Below, one piece after another: positions 62,080 through 64,000 of a stretch of 64,000 bases of DNA. Origin of the DNA: Chiua virens (taxonomy: Eukaryota > Basidiomycota > Agaricomycetes > Boletales > Boletaceae); the NCBI GenBank assembly GCA_019787685.1, contig JAHNUO010000010.1, forward strand, positions 1,860,001-1,924,000, given 5' to 3'. The translations under genes and the position numbers were made by a program. The notes under the pieces were generated by a model that worked only from the letters and a program-made list of their open reading frames with translations, made no database searches and was not told the DNA's origin. The stretch's first letter is position 1. The number at the start of each line of letters is the position of its first letter.

Positions 62080-62300
62080 TCTCTGCCTTGTTACCCCTCA
62101 AGACTGTCTTCGCGTGACGCCTCTGCACCTGGACGACGTTCATCGCAGCCTCGCCCCCTCGTCCCGGAATCCTCACTGAGTTGGCTTTGTGCTGCTCGAT
62201 CTCTCTTTGTGTTGACTTCGTGTCGTGCACAGAACACTTTTGGACTTTGTGTCCATAGGGCTGCCCCATTGCCAAGGGCCTTCAACCCCCCTGAGTCACT
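62080..62300 (-). repeat. dispersed repeat family, copy 4, inverted
   Basis: Reverse complement of the 61.39-61.59 kb copy over about 200 bp with high similarity. Copies 3 and 4 thus form an inverted pair around about 480 bp (61.60-62.08 kb) that holds no clear gene. It lies just upstream of the following gene and may be part of its mobile element. Confidence 0.6.
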
Positions 62301-62486
62301 CGATTTGCGGTCGAATTCGTGGTCGAAGCTCTTTCCGTTTGAAATCCTTCTTCCCACTACCTTGTCGCCACACACAGATCTCGCACCTCTGGTGGATACA
62401 GCCTTAGACTCTTTGTCAATACTGGTACTGTACCTAATCCCTGGTCCATCGGCACGATCTTGACCCATATTCTAGCCATTACTGAT

Positions 62487-64000
62487 ATGACCTCGAAATT
62501 TGCTCCCCAAACTCGCACTTATGATGGTAAGTCTTCTCATACCTTATGTTCAGATCAAAACCCACGCAATCTACCAGCTACATACAATTCCTTGGATGCC
62601 AAATCGATCACCACTGGACATGATGCAGCCACAACTGTCTACACCTCGCCCAACATGACCTTCGTCCCCGAACCCCATAACAACTAAGAGGAACTGTGGG
62701 CTTGAGCAGATGGGCGATTTGGTACAGCGGATTGTTTTAAATGGCTGCAGACATACAGTAAAGAATTTTGTTATGCTGTCTGCATCCGTCGCAAGGAGCA
62801 CTACTCACCGCCCGACCCTTTGTTATGGGCATGGTATCACCCCACGCCGGAAGACTTCGAACCTCTTCCTCATGCTGCCTTTCAAGTTGGGAAGCTGAAG
62901 CAAGAAAAGGCAGTCGGCGTCGTTTCTTTGCATCAGATTGCGTCTGAGCGCCACCAGGCATGGAAGAACACCCGTGGTGACAAGCAGGACATTGCAAGTA
63001 GGATGATCCAGAGCCTGAAACACGACACTATGTTGCTCCTCACTCACCTGCTTACATACCATGATATCATTGTTTTCGTCGCTGAAGCCCAATGGTACTT
63101 CCTCGACATCATGGCGTTCATCAACTACATTACTTATGTTCAACCTCATATCGCCTACCCGTCTGGTCCCCCCCTTCCTGTCTGATCCCACTGGATGGGA
63201 TGCTTCACACAAGACACGAAAACCTGCGACGACCTGTTCCACGTGGGTGTGCCAGTGTGGTTGATCCATCCCCGCCTCTCAATCACTCTGGACACGAACA
63301 TCGAGAAGCATGTCAGGTTCACGTTTCCCAATGATATCATCCGTGGCATGTATGCTGAAGCTGGCAGATCCGTCCAACCCTTTGCAAACCTGTATCTCAG
63401 AAAAGGGGGCTTCAATCGTCACTTTCACACTCGGCATGCCTATACACCTTCTTACAACCAGAAGCCCAGCATTTCAGATTCATCCACCCCTCAGCTTTCC
63501 TCGCAAGCAGGTAAAATGCCCACTCAAGCTAAGTCCAGGAGAGCAGAGAAGAAGCAGAAGCACACTCGACCTGGACCCCAGTCAGGTAGCTCATGTCAAT
63601 GTCTACCGACATTATTGATACGGCGTGGGCTAACCTGCTGTGAAGCAATTTCTGCAGGTCGCAACAAGTGGGTAGAGCTGCAGGTGCCCGAGATGCCGCT
63701 AGCCTTCCAGGTTTGGGTCGACGCATTGAAATGTATCGACAAAGACCCGTCCAGGGTGAAGAAAGGTTTGGTGGATCAGGGGTATCGTGTTCCCGAACCA
63801 CCTCTGCTTATCTCGTCACCATCCCCTGAACATCGCCAACGCTTCATGACGAACTGGCTTGTGATTCACGCGCTGTGGATTAGTCGGCTCGATCACAGCC
63901 CCCCCGCCTGCTTCCTATCTCCCCAACAGTGGAGGGAGATTCTCAATGGCGTGCCCTTCAAGGAGGACATGGAAGGCGCAGCCATGAGCAGCAAATCTAG
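62487..64000 (+). pseudogene. repeat-associated basidiomycete protein, three nonsense codons, right end cut
   Basis: ATG 62487 opens a single frame running to the window edge with stops at 62685 (TAA), 62700 (TGA) and 63183 (TGA). Protein-like sequence continues in the same frame after each: EELWA, then ADGRFGTADCFKWLQ, later GCFTQDTKTCDDLFHVGVPV. Intron 63586-63657 joins to GRNKWVELQVPEMPLAF and NWLVIHALWISR, a domain pattern I know from many copies in agaricomycete genomes, usually near transposons. Each stop is explained by one C-to-T change (CAA or CGA). Function unknown; it looks like a multicopy mobile-element passenger in decay. Confidence 0.6.

Noticed and set aside
60269..63185. Recoded TGA (selenocysteine or alternative code)
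   Set aside because: Other genes here end at TGA (for example GCN1, dynamin and DUF6534), a TAA also occurs among the stops, and single C-to-T changes explain all five.
33000..64000. CRISPR array, bacterial operons, rRNA or tRNA genes
   Set aside because: Nothing with regular spacers or cloverleaf structure was seen, and the genes are spliced eukaryotic ones.

Overview
The window is nuclear DNA of a filamentous basidiomycete, most likely an Agaricomycete close to Rhizoctonia/Ceratobasidium. The reasons are many short spliceosomal introns (about 40-75 nt), spliced genes on both strands, and families typical of these fungi (DUF6534 membrane protein, DUF6532 and DUF6698 proteins, dynamin-like GTPase, acid-sphingomyelinase-like enzyme). 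Family names come from recognising the translations, not from a search.

Layout. 0-9.6 kb: the start of a small membrane-anchored protein (minus strand) faces a very long HEAT-repeat gene, GCN1 (plus strand), which carries many apparent one-base frameshifts. 10.0-13.0 kb: a dynamin-family GTPase whose upstream Met is cut off by an in-frame TGA. 13.2-31.5 kb: a nested segmental duplication. It holds three close copies (U1, U2, U3) of a ten-exon gene that fuses an N-terminal WD40 repeat domain, a linker with two zinc-finger-like motifs, and a C-terminal TKL-type protein kinase. Between U2 and U3 sits a decayed second copy of the GCN1 3' two-thirds; the dynamin gene that should follow it has been deleted. 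Relics of GCN1 3' ends and WD40 segments lie downstream of each kinase.

31.5-36 kb: AT-rich DNA, inverted repeats (one a 97-bp perfect hairpin) and a DUF6534 membrane protein. 36.3-39.5 kb: secreted sphingomyelinase-like phosphodiesterase. 39.9-40.6 kb: a foldback element with 300-bp arms. 41.3-44.0 kb: a diverged fourth WD40-kinase fusion (U4), with an orphan 5' relic of the family at 44.5-44.7 kb. 45.8-51.9 kb: a small lineage protein, weak ORFs and an HxxxD acyltransferase. 52.3-53.7 kb: a fifth family kinase (U5) without its WD40 half. 54-64 kb: DUF6698 gene, tandem repeats, an F-box/LRR-like gene, then a repeat-rich zone with genes likely linked to mobile elements; two of these have nonsense codons that each fit a single C-to-T change.

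The feature most worth pursuing is the WD40/zinc-finger/kinase fusion family. It looks like a receptor-plus-kinase in one polypeptide, is amplified locally, and varies by module (finger lost, WD40 lost, nonsense). I rebuilt its gene models exon by exon from splice sites and phases. All functions are inferences from sequence.
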